This document shows, piece after piece, positions 1 through 8,767 of a DNA stretch of 64,000 nt (positions within the stretch are counted from its first letter, which is position 1; each line of letters starts with the position of its first letter). This DNA is from a virus, in the IMG/VR virus record IMGVR_UViG_3300033571_015173, positions 1 to 64,000 of that record, one strand, 5' to 3'. Below the pieces are notes generated by a model. It searched no databases. It had not been told where the DNA came from and worked only from the letters and a program-made list of their open reading frames with translations. The position numbers and the translations under genes are program-made.

Positions 1-247
1 AGCCATTGCCTCTTGCCCTTTCTACAGCAGCTTTTACAGTGGCATTATCATTGGCATTAGCCCAACGAGAGACTTTGTTGATTACAGTCCCTGAAGAGAC
101 AGCATCAGAGTGCCCTCTTAACTTAAGGGCAGATAATGCACTTTTCTGATCAAAAACTGGGAACTTTCCTGTACTACCTACTCCATGTTGAGCCCTGGCT
201 TCTGCAGTTGGATTCCCACTTTCGGTCCTTCCTGCAATTCTTCCCAT
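1..247 (-). CDS. Virion-cluster protein, N-terminal part only (runs off window)
   Basis: The gene starts at 247 on the minus strand and continues beyond the left edge, so only about 82 residues are visible. The protein opens with MGRIAGRTESGNP, placing the GRIAG motif shared by this block at its very N terminus. The rest is Ala/Asn-rich and helical with no domain I recognise. Its start overlaps the TAA of the upstream gene (TAATG), which indicates translational coupling. It is probably a structural or internal virion protein by position; the function is not known. Confidence 0.6.
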   Translation of the reverse strand, partial: MGRIAGRTESGNPTAEARAQHGVGSTGKFPVFDQKSALSALKLRGHSDAVSSGTVINKVSRWANANDNATVKAAVERARGNG

Positions 248-393
248 TATTTTGATTCCTCTACCAATTCAGCTAGAGTCCGAAGAGCTAGAACCAGAGC
301 TTCCTTATCTTTAATGGTTCCAAAGATTAAACCAAGAGTGATCATGGTTGCTAGACTTCCTAATTGTTTCCGCATTTCAGATGTAACTTTCAT
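247..393 (-). CDS. Small hydrophobic-helix protein, 48 aa
   Basis: This short gene is flanked by two overlapping junctions. Its ATG overlaps the TGA of the gene before it (ATGA), and its TAA overlaps the ATG of the gene after it. The protein has one moderately hydrophobic segment, LATMITLGLIFGTI, followed by an acidic helix ending LAELVEESK. I do not recognise the family. The tight coupling on both sides is the main evidence that it is real. Confidence 0.55.
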   Translation of the reverse strand: MKVTSEMRKQLGSLATMITLGLIFGTIKDKEALVLALRTLAELVEESK

Positions 394-833
394 AGTTGCC
401 CTCTTGCTTTCCAGCGTTTAAGTTGAAGATTTTCGACAGCGCTCTTACACCTTTCACTCAAGACAAAAGTAACACCTTTCTGCTTCATCAGATCCATACA
501 GTCTGTCAGGACCCTCTCCAGAATGCAGATCAATCTTTCATCCGTATAATCAAATGCAATCTTATCGTACTTGCCAGCCTCTACAATTATCTTTCTAATA
601 CTATCAGCGATCTCATAATCGCTTCTATCATTATCATCGATTGATACAACATCTTCAATGACTGGCATACAGGATTGGGGAAGGAGTAACTTTTCCTTGG
701 GTTCCTCCTTTGTCTTTGTAGGATCAAAACCAGCATTGTATGCTTCTTCTACCGTCTTCTTAAGCTTGTCAGTGAGCTTAACTCTAACGGTTGCATCGGG
801 AGTATTAATTTCGACCCATTCGGATTTTGCCAT
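390..833 (-). CDS. Hypothetical late-operon protein, 147 aa
   Basis: The ATG at 833 overlaps the stop of the preceding gene; a GTG codon lies just before it. The product begins MAKSEWVEINTPDATVRVKL, has an acidic central stretch (SIDDNDRSDYEIADS) and a basic C terminus (LQLKRWKARGQL). It has no membrane segment and no family I recognise. It sits downstream of the terminase gene in the same minus-strand operon, so a morphogenesis role is the natural guess, but that is inference from context only. Confidence 0.6.
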   Translation of the reverse strand: MAKSEWVEINTPDATVRVKLTDKLKKTVEEAYNAGFDPTKTKEEPKEKLLLPQSCMPVIEDVVSIDDNDRSDYEIADSIRKIIVEAGKYDKIAFDYTDERLICILERVLTDCMDLMKQKGVTFVLSERCKSAVENLQLKRWKARGQL

Positions 834-1195
834 CACTGTTTATACGAAGGATACTGAGCTTGAGGAATAGATGATTGACCTTGACCTTGCTGATTGGAGC
901 AACCTGGCTTAATGCGAACCACTACATCTCTTCCAGCCATCCGACTCCCCCCACCTCCAATCTCAATTGTAATCTCAGAATTCGAGTTGATTGGCTCTAT
1001 CTCCTCTCGATCTTGCATTTGTTCCATTTCTTCGTCATCCGGGTAGGGGTTGCCACCCATCGGATTCTGATTGAGATGAGGCATAGGTGGGGTTTCGCGA
1101 GGGATAGGCATCTGCATTCCGTAATTCATGAAAGCTGCATCATTAGCAGCCATCTGATTGTTGGGAACCCAACCTCTTGGTGTATATGGTAGCAT
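833..1195 (-). CDS. Pro/Gln/Met-rich hypothetical virion-cluster protein
   Basis: The 120-aa protein is of low complexity, rich in Pro, Met, Asn and Gln at its N-terminal half (LNQNPMGGNPYPDDEEMEQM). It then has a Gly-rich turn GGGGSRMAGRDVVVRIKPG and a Gln/Ser-rich end. SRMAG is a likely variant of the GRIAG motif found in neighbouring proteins. It ends at the start of the next gene (TGATG-type junction). There is no recognisable domain; it may be a disordered assembly or scaffold-like protein. Confidence 0.55.
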   Translation of the reverse strand: MLPYTPRGWVPNNQMAANDAAFMNYGMQMPIPRETPPMPHLNQNPMGGNPYPDDEEMEQMQDREEIEPINSNSEITIEIGGGGSRMAGRDVVVRIKPGCSNQQGQGQSSIPQAQYPSYKQ

Positions 1196-1196
1196 T

Positions 1197-1472
1197 TCAC
1201 TTCCTCCATTTCTTCATTTCTATCTCATGAATCGTGTTGTCAATGGTTCTTTCTGCGACATGCATTTTAGTTTCTGCTTCATTAATTCCAACTTCTAATG
1301 TTGTCCAGCCTTTATGCTGAGTTATTGTCAGCTCAGTAATGCTATTGCAGGTTTCACACTTGAAGAAGATACTAATTTTTTCGTGTACTTTTTTGGCTTT
1401 TACCTTGTACTGATGAAGCATGTATTCGCCGCAATCAGCACATGCCAACTCTTGATCATCTGACAATATCAT
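1197..1472 (-). CDS. Zinc-ribbon protein, 91 aa
   Basis: Two CxxC knuckles are visible: CADC at residues 11-14 and CETC near residues 39-42, spaced as in a zinc ribbon. A Thr/Glu-rich beta region and a helical tail ending HEIEMKKWRK follow. It lies 7 nt downstream of the terminase large subunit gene in the same operon. A small zinc-ribbon partner for packaging or late transcription would fit, but the position is the only evidence. The family is not identified. Confidence 0.65.
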   Translation of the reverse strand: MILSDDQELACADCGEYMLHQYKVKAKKVHEKISIFFKCETCNSITELTITQHKGWTTLEVGINEAETKMHVAERTIDNTIHEIEMKKWRK

Positions 1473-1479
1473 TTTCTAC

Positions 1480-3063
1480 CTACCTTGCAGAGTCTAGATT
1501 AGGTCTTCCTGCCATACCAGTTAGACCATATACTGCTGCATCTACTGTATCATCTCGACGAACAAAACCGAAGTTTAGCAGCTCTTTTTTGAGAACCTTA
1601 AAGCCTGGACAGTACTTATTAATAATGACCTTTTTCTTCTGAAGTATACCTGTTATTCCTCGCAACCTTTGAAGTTTGTCGCCTTTAGGTATGACAGTCA
1701 GAACACTCAGATTAAAGATGTTCAAATCATTCTGGATGTAGCTTTGATAGTCAGATTTGAATGAGATTTGATAACTCTGGCCTTCGGCATAGATATTGAC
1801 ATATAGGCCAGTCGGATAGACTTTAGGTAATCCTAATTCAGAATCCAGATCCCAAGTTAACTTACCTGATCTATCTACAAAATAGGGAGTATCAGTTTCA
1901 ATAATTCCATGATCGAGGAGAAGACCAAGAAGGACATTACACTTATCCAGGTTGCCAGTCCACTTACCCCTGCGAATATCAACGAGATAATAAATGTCAT
2001 CCTTCTTACCCATTAGGATGAAGACAGTATAATCAGACTGCTCTTTCTTACTAGCACTAAAATCGGTGCCAACTACTAGAGAGTCCATCTCTTCAACTGG
2101 AGGGACTATATCTTCAATCCACCACTCAGGAGCAACAATGCCAAAGTCATCTTTAGGAATATTGTTTTGATATTGAAGTTCAAAAGCTGCAGGATCATCA
2201 TCACGCAAACCCTGTAGAAATCCAAGTGAAGCTTGAGATGGCCAATAGGATTCTTCTTCTCCGTCTTCGTTTTCTACAATTGCCGCTTCTTCAATAACAT
2301 GCCAATTCCTTTCTTCTGTAAAGGTTGTGGCATAAATATCATCCCCTCCCATCCTAGTACCCAAGCAAATAGCTCGGGCACCTTCATACATCGTGGGACG
2401 AATGGCATTACTCCAGTTAGAAGCCATTTTCTCTCGGATGCTAGGATTGAAGATTTGATCTGGAGATTTGATCAAGTCATCCAAGCAAACTAAGTTAGCT
2501 CGTTTACTGACAACTGTTCCCTTCAAGCCAGCACATGCTAATGTATAGGGCTCACCAGTCAATGTTAGCCCTGCCAAGTTCTTATCGATGTCCCATAGAG
2601 AGGTTCCCCACTTAGATCCTTTTCTAACCCAGGGAAATACTTCTTGATAACGACCTTCCTCAATGATTGCCTGAATTTGTTCTGACTTTAGTAGGGCTAC
2701 ATCTATGGAATAAGAGACGTACATTATCTTTAGTGGAATGCGCACTTCAGGAGCTAGATGAATACCTAACTGATAAGCAATCCACTCAACTAAGAAGCTA
2801 CTTTTTGCGCTATTTCGAGGACTGAGAATTAGAGTATCTGGTCCACCTATTCCATATAAACATTCAGAATCAATTCCCGTATTGAGAACTGAAATCCATC
2901 CCTGGTGATGTGGTGGGGATTCATGACCGCAAACATACTGTCTAAAAATCTCAAAGTTACTTCTAGCTGCAATAGCCTTATCAGAAGCATTTGAGATAGC
3001 TTCTCGATTATTTGCGGCTGTTTTAGCCTCAAACATAGCAACGCGAGAAGCACGGATAACCAT
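1480..3063 (-). CDS. terL: Phage terminase large subunit (ATPase-nuclease)
   Basis: At 527 aa the protein has normal TerL length and two-domain order. The N-terminal ATPase has a Walker-A-like P loop LSPRNSAKSS (residues ~80-90) and a Walker B segment ANLVCLDDLI. The C-terminal RNase-H-fold nuclease shows its first acidic strand as VVGTDFSASKKEQSDYTV and a late acidic motif RRDDTVDAAVYGL. It would translocate DNA into the prohead and cut concatemers. The probable small subunit gene lies upstream at 4148-3564. This gene is the strongest evidence that the window is viral. Confidence 0.93.
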   Translation of the reverse strand: MVIRASRVAMFEAKTAANNREAISNASDKAIAARSNFEIFRQYVCGHESPPHHQGWISVLNTGIDSECLYGIGGPDTLILSPRNSAKSSFLVEWIAYQLGIHLAPEVRIPLKIMYVSYSIDVALLKSEQIQAIIEEGRYQEVFPWVRKGSKWGTSLWDIDKNLAGLTLTGEPYTLACAGLKGTVVSKRANLVCLDDLIKSPDQIFNPSIREKMASNWSNAIRPTMYEGARAICLGTRMGGDDIYATTFTEERNWHVIEEAAIVENEDGEEESYWPSQASLGFLQGLRDDDPAAFELQYQNNIPKDDFGIVAPEWWIEDIVPPVEEMDSLVVGTDFSASKKEQSDYTVFILMGKKDDIYYLVDIRRGKWTGNLDKCNVLLGLLLDHGIIETDTPYFVDRSGKLTWDLDSELGLPKVYPTGLYVNIYAEGQSYQISFKSDYQSYIQNDLNIFNLSVLTVIPKGDKLQRLRGITGILQKKKVIINKYCPGFKVLKKELLNFGFVRRDDTVDAAVYGLTGMAGRPNLDSAR

Positions 3064-3097
3064 TAGTAAGACCTAATAAAGAAGTGATTTATTTATT

Positions 3098-3517
3098 CTA
3101 CTTCGTAATAATTTGTGGTGTGTAGAATAGGCTGCTTGAGTGATCTGCTAGATTGATTGATGTGTAGCCATGATGTTGATATAAGTATTCAACTATCATC
3201 TTAGCTATTACACCAGGATCATAAGTTGGGAGAGCGTAAAGGGCATAAACAACAGAAGGAGTCTCTAGTAGATCCCTAGTTAATAATTGAGGGGTTGAAG
3301 CGGGACAAGAAGTAAAAAGACCAACTGGTACAATTTGAAAGATGAAAATTCCTGGGTGGTCCTCTTGAAGCTTAATTAAATCCCAGAGTATTTCTCGACT
3401 AGGCATCCTACAAAAGAAGATGTGACAACCTCCAGGATTGATTACTATTGTTACCTGAGCTTTTGCGGGAATAGTAATGCGGGTTGATTTGGCAAGGTAA
3501 TCACTTGGAGTCTCCAT
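3098..3517 (-). CDS. Hypothetical protein between terminase genes, 139 aa
   Basis: The gene lies between the two terminase genes. The protein is beta-rich and hydrophobic at its N-terminal half (ITIPAKAQVTIVINPGGCHI) and has a helical C-terminal half (VIAKMIVEYLYQHHGY). It has no signal peptide or recognised motif. Candidates by position include a neck, head-closure or decoration protein; none can be supported from sequence. Confidence 0.55.
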   Translation of the reverse strand: METPSDYLAKSTRITIPAKAQVTIVINPGGCHIFFCRMPSREILWDLIKLQEDHPGIFIFQIVPVGLFTSCPASTPQLLTRDLLETPSVVYALYALPTYDPGVIAKMIVEYLYQHHGYTSINLADHSSSLFYTPQIITK

Positions 3518-3563
3518 TAGTAAAGCCTGTATGAATGGGTAAATTCTTAACTTGGTAGCTTCA

Positions 3564-4148
3564 CTAGTGGCTAACTACTTTTTGAGTTGCATTCTTAGTT
3601 TCTTCTTTAAGCTGAAGAATAGCTCCCTCCGCTAACTTGCGGATATAGGGTTCTTCAGGATGGTTTTTAGCACTCGCTAGCATAATCTCAATTGCTCTAA
3701 CGGCTCCCTGCATGGTTGCACTTTCAAAGTCTAACTGCCAGTTAGTACCATGCACCAAGGCTGCAACAGCTCTCATTTCTCTTGAGATAGCTGGCAAACT
3801 TAAGATGGCTTGATTCAAGGAGATTGCATCAGATTCTTCATCGATAACTCGATAATATTCTGCTGCAACCTTATGCAAGTTGGCTAACAACTTATTACAA
3901 ACAAGTAGTGAATCAATACCACTTGCTTCTGAGTTTTCTTGATTGATTTCAGCAGCTTCTAATCCTGGAGCAACATTCCTAGTTCTCCAATGGTAGACAG
4001 TGCTGACATGACAGTTAACTCCACGCTCGATAAGATAAGCATGGAGAGCAGAGACAGAGTGGTAGTTTTGTTTACAATGAACTGCCCACTCGTCACGCTC
4101 GGCTTCTGTTATTCCAGCAAGCCATTGATCGATGATACTTCTCGACAT
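3564..4148 (-). CDS. Probable terminase small subunit (HTH protein)
   Basis: The 194-aa protein begins with a helix-turn-helix region: SRSIIDQW..., then SVSALHAYLIERGVNC and STVYHWRTRN at residues ~30-57. This resembles the opening of Mu-type small terminase proteins (DUF3486-like: short basic start, then an HTH). The rest is long alpha-helices suited to oligomerisation, including EMRAVAALVHG and AVRAIEIMLASAK. The role would be recognition of packaging-initiation DNA and feeding it to TerL. The assignment rests on the fold pattern and location, so it could instead be a regulator. Confidence 0.6.
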   Translation of the reverse strand: MSRSIIDQWLAGITEAERDEWAVHCKQNYHSVSALHAYLIERGVNCHVSTVYHWRTRNVAPGLEAAEINQENSEASGIDSLLVCNKLLANLHKVAAEYYRVIDEESDAISLNQAILSLPAISREMRAVAALVHGTNWQLDFESATMQGAVRAIEIMLASAKNHPEEPYIRKLAEGAILQLKEETKNATQKVVSH

Positions 4149-4166
4149 GTTCAGTTAACCTACCGA

Positions 4167-4526
4167 CTATTTAGCTCCAACTGGCGTTCTGGGTGCCATC
4201 TTATTCTTGTCTTGCTCATTCCAAAGTTTGGTTGCAGCTTCAGATTGTTTTGCCCGCTCTCTACTATTAGCCGCTTCCATTGCTTGCCTGCGAGTTTCCC
4301 ACTCTTCCATCCTCATTTGTTTGGCGCGATCTGCGTCTTGGTAGAGATTACCACCACCACTACCACTATTAGATGACTGGTCAAAGCCCCACTGCTTGCC
4401 CATCACCTTATCCATATTGTTCATCTGCCATCGAGCTTGAGCACTAGCCAAGCTTGCAGCATCACGCTTCGCTTGATTCTCTTCACGAGATAGCCCAAAA
4501 TCATATCCAACTGAAATACTACCCAT
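4167..4526 (-). CDS. Helical Gln/Ala-rich virion-cluster protein, 119 aa
   Basis: It is a charged, helix-forming protein, rich in Gln, Ala, Met and Arg, with a Gly/Ser break (SNSGSGGGN) in the middle. It begins MGSISVGYDFGLSREENQ and ends APRTPVGAK. Composition resembles internal or scaffolding phage proteins and also the next gene product (4568-5293). No catalytic motif is visible and the family is unknown. Confidence 0.55.
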   Translation of the reverse strand: MGSISVGYDFGLSREENQAKRDAASLASAQARWQMNNMDKVMGKQWGFDQSSNSGSGGGNLYQDADRAKQMRMEEWETRRQAMEAANSRERAKQSEAATKLWNEQDKNKMAPRTPVGAK

Positions 4527-4567
4527 TGTTTACTACCTCTTTTTTGCTTGTGTATTTCTGGAATTAG

Positions 4568-5293
4568 TTAGCCTCTAGTTGCAGGCAGGAATGCTGCCAA
4601 TCTTCGAGTATAAGAGTCGTCCCTTTCGATAGCAAGCTGTTGTTGCCGGAATGCATTTTCCATACCCATTCCTATATTGGCTGAGAAGTTAGGAGTATTC
4701 TGTGCTCGGGTCTGCATGTAGGCTATCTTCTCTCGCGATTCATTATCCAGTTCCGCAAGCCTTTCTTGTGCCGTTTTATGGGCCACTACACGCATTTTCT
4801 TTACACCAGGATTACCTAACAGGCCAGCGTCTTCCGTTGACTCTGCCAGCATGTATCCTTCTGGAATATGACGAGAACTTCCACCACCAACCCTCTCTCG
4901 ACTCAAATCAGCACCGGCTTTATTGCCCTGGTTTTGCTGACTCCAAGCCATCTGTGCCATCTCTCTTTGGAAGTTCTGATCACTTCTTTGTGATGCTTCA
5001 CTAGCTGAGATCCTTGCTTGCTGTGAGCTCTGATCTGCTGCGATGGTTTTATCCATCTTTTGCATGTCACGTTGAAATTCATCCTGCTTATCCCACTGGT
5101 TAAGCTGGTCAACTGCAGCTGTAGTATGCAAGGGATCTCTAAATACTGATCCCGGCGCTGTTGCTGTAGTTGAGATAGTAGGATCATTTGCTCGACTGGC
5201 ACCGACCCTACCTTGAGCAGCAGGAACAGCAGTTGAACGAACAGAAGTACTTGCGGTAGAGCCACCTGATCCCCCACTTCCTTTCGCTGCCAT
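4568..5293 (-). CDS. Low-complexity coiled virion-cluster protein, 241 aa
   Basis: The N terminus is a Gly/Ser/Thr-rich disordered segment (GSGGSGGSTASTS) containing QGRVGASR, a loose relative of the GRIAG motif. Long Gln/Ser-rich helices follow (MQKMDKTIAADQSSQQARIS). The product shares composition with 4167-4526 and 6123-7010. It is probably an internal virion or tail-associated assembly protein; this is inference from composition and location. Confidence 0.55.
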   Translation of the reverse strand: MAAKGSGGSGGSTASTSVRSTAVPAAQGRVGASRANDPTISTTATAPGSVFRDPLHTTAAVDQLNQWDKQDEFQRDMQKMDKTIAADQSSQQARISASEASQRSDQNFQREMAQMAWSQQNQGNKAGADLSRERVGGGSSRHIPEGYMLAESTEDAGLLGNPGVKKMRVVAHKTAQERLAELDNESREKIAYMQTRAQNTPNFSANIGMGMENAFRQQQLAIERDDSYTRRLAAFLPATRG

Positions 5294-5299
5294 AATTAA

Positions 5300-6085
5300 T
5301 TACTTCCTTTTAACTGCAGGTAATAGTTGAGCTTTGGGTGCAGCGGCAGGAGCTATATAACGATTAACCCCATAGCTAGCAGGACCCACAGAGGTAGCGT
5401 TAGGCTGCTTACCCCACTTATAACGCTCACCAGGATCTCTAAGTTGTTTTGTGCGTTCTATTTCTTGAGTGTAATCCTGGTTTCTTCCTTGAGCGTAGTT
5501 ATTATAGATGTCCTCAACAGAAGAAGTTCCCATAGCTTTCTCTGTTCCTACAACTTTTTCTAGTTGAGAATTAGAAAGCACTCCTCCCTGTTGAACGTAA
5601 ATTTGTCTCATTCCTTCTTGATTGATATTCTTTGCGGGACCATACTTTTCATTGTATTGTTCATACAATTTTGTATCCCGAATAGTTTCTGGAGTTGGAC
5701 GCATATCAATATAGCCAGAACCCCCATTACTGAATTGAAGAACTGCATCTGTTTGACCGTCTCTTGCTCTGTCAATAGCTTTCAAGGCAGATGCAGGATT
5801 GCTAAAGTCTGCAATATTATTAGATCTTGAATTATAAGTGTAGCCATCTTTTGTTTGATGGCTATACGGTTTATTGGGATCATTTGGCCGATCTTGATGA
5901 TTTCCATATTCCACTTTATTCTGTCCAGCAATACGACCAACCTTTCTTATCCAGGGCTGGCTAGCATCATTTGTAAAGATAAAGTTTTTATCATCTGGAA
6001 CTTCCTCACCAAGAAGCCGCTTCATCCGACTTAGACGATCATCTTGTGGTCCAGTAGGCCAATTAACCTGCCCATAGAAGCTCAT
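5300..6085 (-). CDS. GRIAG-motif virion-cluster protein, 261 aa
   Basis: The protein is hydrophilic, Asn/Gln/Tyr-rich, and carries VGRIAGQNK near residues 50-58. A section around residues 75-130 (DGYTYNSRSNNIADF...VLQFSNGGSGYIDM) looks beta-rich. The C terminus is basic and Pro/Ala-rich (APAAAPKAQLLPAVKRK). I see no enzyme motif. A structural role is likely from the operon; the family is unrecognised. Confidence 0.55.
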   Translation of the reverse strand: MSFYGQVNWPTGPQDDRLSRMKRLLGEEVPDDKNFIFTNDASQPWIRKVGRIAGQNKVEYGNHQDRPNDPNKPYSHQTKDGYTYNSRSNNIADFSNPASALKAIDRARDGQTDAVLQFSNGGSGYIDMRPTPETIRDTKLYEQYNEKYGPAKNINQEGMRQIYVQQGGVLSNSQLEKVVGTEKAMGTSSVEDIYNNYAQGRNQDYTQEIERTKQLRDPGERYKWGKQPNATSVGPASYGVNRYIAPAAAPKAQLLPAVKRK

Positions 6086-6122
6086 TTGACTTTCTCCAGT
6101 TATCTATTCAATCCTACATTGA

Positions 6123-7010
6123 TCAGGTTCTAGCACTACGAAGACCACTCATGGTGTGTCCAAGTGTATTGACTTGAGCCTGAAGTTGATCTCTAATCCT
6201 TGCAGTTTTCTGCTCTTCTAATGCAGCAGTTAGTTGTCTACCAGTTGTAAGATCAGCTTGGTCGTAATTCCATCGACCAGTAACATTGGCTTCCTTAATC
6301 CGATAGTCACCTGCAACTTTAGTATTCTGAATTTGCAAGTTACCTGCAACTTTGGTATTTTCAATTTGCAAGCCACCTGCAAGTTGTGTGTTCTTTCGAT
6401 CTTCTGCTCCCTGGATTGGAATATTTAGTCGTTGTTGTTCACCTTGAGTTCTAGCAGCAGCTTGACTAGCAGCAGTTGTACGGTTTAATAGGTCTACCGT
6501 ATTTTTATGTTGATAGTCTGCTGCTTGTTTCTCGCCTTCCCATTTTTCCTTTTGCTGCTTATCTGCCTCCTTTCTTGCACCCTCTACTCTTATATTCCCA
6601 ACTCTGACATCCGCTCTGAATTGTTCGGCGAATTGTGGAATTTGGTCGTGACTTAAGCCCTTAGCTCTTGCCTGTTTTAGAAATTCATCAGTTTGTAACT
6701 CATTTAGCCCCTTGATTTTAGCGGCTGTCTTGTAAGCTTGCTCCAAACCAAGGGTTTTATCCATTGGTTTTGGACCACCTATCATCCCAGTGATTCCAGT
6801 TAGCTGTGCTGGAACCCCCATATTACTAAGATGGCCACCAAACCAATTGGCTCTAGGGGATACATACTCGTTGCCAGTGGGAGATAACATTCGATCCCAC
6901 TGTTGTTTTGTCCCTGTACCATAGACTGGGATTTTCTTGCCAGTTCTTTCGTCGTAAGTGTAGTAACTGGGTTGTTGCTGTTGCTGATTTTGACCTTGGA
7001 CTGGTGGCAT
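6123..7010 (-). CDS. Coiled virion-cluster protein with internal repeats, 295 aa
   Basis: Residues ~200-245 contain a short tandem repeat: the unit LQIENTKVAG recurs as LQIQNTKVAG and then in degenerate form (YRIKEANVTG). The DNA around 6290-6400 shows the matching repeats. The N terminus is Gln-rich (MPPVQGQNQQQQQPSYYTY) and most of the rest is predicted long helix. Repeats plus helices suggest a fibrous or internal virion component. It lacks a clear GRIAG motif, unlike its neighbours. Confidence 0.6.
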   Translation of the reverse strand: MPPVQGQNQQQQQPSYYTYDERTGKKIPVYGTGTKQQWDRMLSPTGNEYVSPRANWFGGHLSNMGVPAQLTGITGMIGGPKPMDKTLGLEQAYKTAAKIKGLNELQTDEFLKQARAKGLSHDQIPQFAEQFRADVRVGNIRVEGARKEADKQQKEKWEGEKQAADYQHKNTVDLLNRTTAASQAAARTQGEQQRLNIPIQGAEDRKNTQLAGGLQIENTKVAGNLQIQNTKVAGDYRIKEANVTGRWNYDQADLTTGRQLTAALEEQKTARIRDQLQAQVNTLGHTMSGLRSART

Positions 7011-7011
7011 G

Positions 7012-7554
7012 TTAGTAAGACCCCTTAATACCAGTATTAATTAAAGTAGCTAGAGCCTGTTGATTTAGAAATTCAGACATAACATAGTCTGAGCCTAATC
7101 CTTCGGCTAATTCTGTCACGTTAGGACCGGCTAAAGCTTTGCTTGCTGCACCAAAAGCCATAGGAATTGCTAAACCCATCCCTAACTGAAATGGAAGGGA
7201 ACCAGCAATACGCCCAACCTTTCCTAGTGCCCCACCTTTAAGTCTCTGCTTCTGAAGTTGGTAGTCTGCTGCGGAATAATTCTTAACTTTACCAATCTGT
7301 CCAGACTTCCGAAGATCATCTAATTCGTCTTGAGCCCCTCGGAAGTCAAAGGTTGGCTCTGCATATCGCATTGGAGGAGCAATTGGTTTAGTAAGTTGCC
7401 CACCAGGAACTCCAGGAACATGAACTAATGACGACTCTACTGGAATAACATCATCTGCCCACATTCGAGGTTCTGGAATGGAAGGCATCCCTCTCTGAAG
7501 AACACCTTGCGACCCTTCAGATCCAAGTCTATAAACTGCTGGTAACAATGCCAT
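7012..7554 (-). CDS. GRIAG-motif protein with Gly/Ala-rich hydrophobic segment, 180 aa
   Basis: A Pro-rich N-terminal half is followed by KVGRIAGSLPF (residues ~110-120) and immediately by a small-residue hydrophobic stretch, LGMGLAIPMAFGAASKALAG. This order, motif then hydrophobic segment, recurs in several neighbours. The sequence suggests a membrane-active or internally packed virion peptide. No known domain is seen. Confidence 0.6.
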   Translation of the reverse strand: MALLPAVYRLGSEGSQGVLQRGMPSIPEPRMWADDVIPVESSLVHVPGVPGGQLTKPIAPPMRYAEPTFDFRGAQDELDDLRKSGQIGKVKNYSAADYQLQKQRLKGGALGKVGRIAGSLPFQLGMGLAIPMAFGAASKALAGPNVTELAEGLGSDYVMSEFLNQQALATLINTGIKGSY

Positions 7555-7563
7555 AATAATTAC

Positions 7564-7923
7564 CTATGGTAAGAAACTTGATGCTTTTTGAATTCCCTTC
7601 TTAGCCATGTTACCAGCTTGGAAAACATCACCCAATCCTGGAATAGCGAAGATAGCATTCATTGCAGCTCCAGCCAAGTCACCTCTTGCAAGAGAGATCC
7701 CAGTATTAGCTAAATCAGCAAAAGAACCAATTCCAGGAAGAAAGCCTACAACATTAAGCCCCATCTGTACGTTATCTAGCTTATCATTCCAGGGCTTGTC
7801 ACGAATTGCCTTTTGCTCCTCTTCCATTCTCCTAAGCATTCTCGTATCATTCTCAGGAGCTTGAGTACCAATATGAGTTCCTGCAATACGACCCTTATAA
7901 ATTGATGGACCATAGCTTTCCAT
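7564..7923 (-). CDS. GRIAG-motif hydrophobic virion-cluster protein, 119 aa
   Basis: KGRIAGTHIG lies at residues 10-19 near the N terminus. The C-terminal half is rich in Gly, Ala, Leu and Phe (VVGFLPGIGSFADLANTG, AAMNAIFAIPGLGDVFQAG). Part of this resembles the Gly-rich amphipathic helices of pre-toxin and hole-forming phage proteins, but that comparison is weak. Its ATG at 7923 overlaps the stop of the upstream gene. Confidence 0.55.
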   Translation of the reverse strand: MESYGPSIYKGRIAGTHIGTQAPENDTRMLRRMEEEQKAIRDKPWNDKLDNVQMGLNVVGFLPGIGSFADLANTGISLARGDLAGAAMNAIFAIPGLGDVFQAGNMAKKGIQKASSFLP

Positions 7924-8756
7924 TAGAAGCCACCTCCATAAGCAGCGATCTCATCTTCGATGCCCATAAACTGAGGTTGATTTCCTCTTTTTGCTCGTCG
8001 GGCTTCCTCTTCATTCAACCTTTGTTGTCTTCTTAATTGTCTTTCTTGGCCAGAAGGATGAATGATACCAGGAGTGCCACCAGCAATTCTAGATCTAGAT
8101 ACAGATACAGTTGAAGGAAGTAAAGATGTTTGATTAATTACGTCTCTTGCTACTGAAGAAGGATCAATTCCTTTAGTCTGAAGCATGTATAGATCTTCAG
8201 TATAGGGTGTATTAACAATGCCGTGAATATTAGCTGGAGCTCGATGTCCCATGCCAGGTATCTTTATATCTTCTCTAGCTTGAGGAAGAGCTTTTTGCAT
8301 GGGCTGCATATTTGTAGAACCCAAGCTATTCTGAATATTCTGAACAACTTCAGTTGTTGTTCTGCCTTGTGCTGGTGTAGGCCATTGGTCAGGTATAAGA
8401 CTGCGCTCCCACTGTCCCATCGGCCCAGGCTTATATCCAGTCTGTCTGGAGGCTTCTCTATAAAATGCTTCTTGATCTATAGGTCTTGGAGTTGCATTAT
8501 AGTTACCCTTGCTAACTCCGTATGCCGCTTGCTGCCCTTGAGATCCGGTAACATGCACCGGAAGTAATGGACGAGATACCACTCCAGGTAAGCCCGTCAT
8601 TAAGCCATGAATTCCACGACCCGCAGCAACCCCAGCTAGCGCAGAAGTTGGAACACTTACCCAATCAGGAAGCCCCACCATTTCTTCAGCTTTCTTTGCA
8701 GCTAGAGCGGCCCCTATTCCACCTGCAGTTGCCCACATCCACGGCTTAACTTGCAT
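7923..8756 (-). CDS. Virion-cluster protein with N-terminal hydrophobic helix and RIAG motif, 277 aa
   Basis: Near the N terminus is a small-residue hydrophobic helix (MWATAGGIGAALAAKKAEEM), then a second one (SALAGVAAGRGIHGLM). The middle is hydrophilic. SRSRIAGGTPG occurs near residues 222-232, close to a basic, Arg/Glu-rich tail (RRQQRLNEEEARRAKRG). The motif again marks a boundary between parts of different character. Function unknown; the product is probably a virion component. Confidence 0.55.
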   Translation of the reverse strand: MQVKPWMWATAGGIGAALAAKKAEEMVGLPDWVSVPTSALAGVAAGRGIHGLMTGLPGVVSRPLLPVHVTGSQGQQAAYGVSKGNYNATPRPIDQEAFYREASRQTGYKPGPMGQWERSLIPDQWPTPAQGRTTTEVVQNIQNSLGSTNMQPMQKALPQAREDIKIPGMGHRAPANIHGIVNTPYTEDLYMLQTKGIDPSSVARDVINQTSLLPSTVSVSRSRIAGGTPGIIHPSGQERQLRRQQRLNEEEARRAKRGNQPQFMGIEDEIAAYGGGF

Positions 8757-8767
8757 CTCTTCACCTA